From: Gemmatimonadaceae bacterium
GTDB lineage: Bacteria; Gemmatimonadota; Gemmatimonadetes; Gemmatimonadales; Gemmatimonadaceae
DNA: 5,883 nt
Direction: 5' to 3'
NCBI GenBank assembly: GCA_013813605.1
Contig: JACCRL010000032.1
Coordinates: forward strand, 1 to 5,883
Every line of letters starts with the position of its first letter. The first letter of the stretch is position 1. The translations under genes were made by a program, and so were the position numbers. Positions 5,122 to 5,883 of the stretch are shown here, in pieces. The notes below the pieces were generated by a model. That model saw nothing but the letters and a program-made list of their open reading frames with translations, was not told the DNA's origin and made no database searches.

Positions 5122-5451
5122 GTGACCAACTTCCTTGCCGGCCTCAAGTCTCCAGCGATCGCCAGTGCCATGCTGGTTTTCCCACTGGCGATTCTCGAAT
5201 TCATGTTCAACACGGTTAACCGGCAGAGCGCGCCCAGCCTGCTTGTGCTGTTCGGCTTCCTGTGGCTTCTCCCCGTCGCATTCCTCGCGGTACTGTCACC
5301 GATGGTGCGACACGCGCGTACCGGAAACGAGTCGTCAACAGCCGCCGTTTTCTTCCTCAGGCTGACCTTTCTGGCGCTCGTCGCGTTTGTGTGGGGAAGT
5401 CTCCTCGTCGACCAGCTCCCCTGTTTCCTCGGCGCCCCCAACTGCGATTAG
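5122..5451 (+). CDS. Small three-helix membrane protein with DQLPCFLGAPNCD tail
   Basis: The protein is 109 aa from GTG 5122, preceded by GGAGGT (5110-5115) at 6 nt. Three hydrophobic segments are visible: about 12-29 (IASAMLVFPLAILEFMF), 40-61 (LLVLFGFLWLLPVAFLAVLSPM) and 77-95 (FFLRLTFLALVAFVWGSLL). A basic loop RHARTG follows the second helix. By the positive-inside rule that loop is cytoplasmic, placing the N- and C-termini outside. The C-terminus DQLPCFLGAPNCD holds Cys101 and Cys108, which could pair or bind a ligand. I recall a nearly identical ending in small hypothetical membrane proteins of Acidobacteriota and relatives; no function is known to me. TTGACG at 5056-5061 could be part of a promoter, but no good -10 follows. 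It converges on the next gene with 12 bp between stops and no visible terminator. Confidence 0.85.
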   Translation: MTNFLAGLKSPAIASAMLVFPLAILEFMFNTVNRQSAPSLLVLFGFLWLLPVAFLAVLSPMVRHARTGNESSTAAVFFLRLTFLALVAFVWGSLLVDQLPCFLGAPNCD

Positions 5452-5463
5452 CGTAGCTTCGCG

Positions 5464-5883
5464 TCACCGCAGCGCGTTCCAGATGAGCGGGAAGGTGGAC
5501 ATCGATTGGCCGCGGTACTGCGGGCGGAATCCGAACAGCACGACACGCCCCTTGCCACGCCGCACATCGAGGAGCGCTGGTTTTCCCGCCAGTCTCGCTT
5601 CACCGAGCAGCCAGCCGGAGACCAGCGGATTGGTGCCTGCCGCCGGATAGCGCGCCGCAATGCTCACTCGAGAAGAATCCGTGATGCTGAACACCGGTGA
5701 CGACTCGAACCACACCACGGATTCCGGTGCTGTCATTCCACGGGTAAGCGAGCTTTCAGGGTCGAGCTCGACTCGCATCAGCGAGCCTGATGCGTAGAAA
5801 TCGCTGGTCCGCACACCGGCAACGACATTCGTCACGGGCAGAGCGAGCGCTTCGATGGCATAATCGGACGCATCGTTGAAGGC
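5464..5883 (-). CDS. C-terminal part of a probable M14-family metallopeptidase, 5' end outside window
   Basis: The frame is open from the window edge to TGA at 5464-5466, giving 139 residues. A GTG at 5835 lies within the open frame and is not taken as the start, because the residues before it (AFNDASDYAIEALALPV) continue the same domain. Recognisable blocks are FYASGSLMRVELD, SSLTRGMTAPESVVWFESSPVF, VAARYP, PLVSGWLLGE, and GKGRVVLFGFRPQYRGQSMSTFPLIWNAL. This series matches my recollection of the C-terminal, glutamine-amidotransferase-like domain attached to large secreted M14 zinc carboxypeptidases. In those proteins the G(K/R)GRVVLFGFRPQxRGQ block lies near the end, as here. The zinc site (HxxE...H) would be in the N-terminal half, outside the window, so peptidase activity cannot be confirmed. 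Similar C-terminal blocks in other GATase-like proteins remain an alternative. Confidence 0.7.
   Translation of the reverse strand, partial: AFNDASDYAIEALALPVTNVVAGVRTSDFYASGSLMRVELDPESSLTRGMTAPESVVWFESSPVFSITDSSRVSIAARYPAAGTNPLVSGWLLGEARLAGKPALLDVRRGKGRVVLFGFRPQYRGQSMSTFPLIWNALR

Overview
The window is GC-rich, densely coded bacterial chromosome. Gene content fits a free-living didermal bacterium of the Gemmatimonadota/Acidobacteriota type: a SufBCD-type iron-sulfur system, several short lipoproteins with clear lipoboxes, a glycine-zipper envelope protein, and small conserved proteins that I associate with those phyla. The taxonomic call is an inference from recollection of similar proteins, not from a search.

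Layout. Positions 1-1433 (+) hold the last codons of sufC and a complete sufD, the end of a suf operon. It closes on a strong 12-bp hairpin (1456-1483) that also serves the convergent minus-strand gene. Positions 1506-2012 (-) encode a tail-anchored FHA-domain protein. Positions 2142-2354 (+) encode a 70-aa hypothetical protein. Positions 2368-2610 are a large near-perfect palindrome (54-bp arms) that almost fills the gap between two convergent genes. Positions 2624-3142 (-) encode a lipoprotein with a SnoaL/NTF2-like domain. After a 201-bp divergent intergenic region, two plus-strand lipoprotein genes follow (3344-4081 and 4130-5059). They share an N-terminal LxRDLxLA motif and are separated by a hairpin. 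Positions 5122-5451 (+) encode a three-helix membrane protein ending in a Cys-containing tail. The window ends in the C-terminal part of a minus-strand gene (5464-5883) resembling the C-terminal domain of large M14 zinc carboxypeptidases.

Only sufC/sufD form an evident pathway (Fe-S cluster assembly). The remainder looks like envelope-related housekeeping and hypothetical genes: three lipoproteins, a tail-anchored phosphopeptide reader and a small integral membrane protein. I see no phage, defence, CRISPR or integrase genes. The most unusual structure is the 243-bp palindromic element, best explained as a MITE/ERIC-like dispersed repeat or a structured RNA. The next most unusual is the paralogous-looking lipoprotein pair, one member of which carries a 39-bp tandem repeat.
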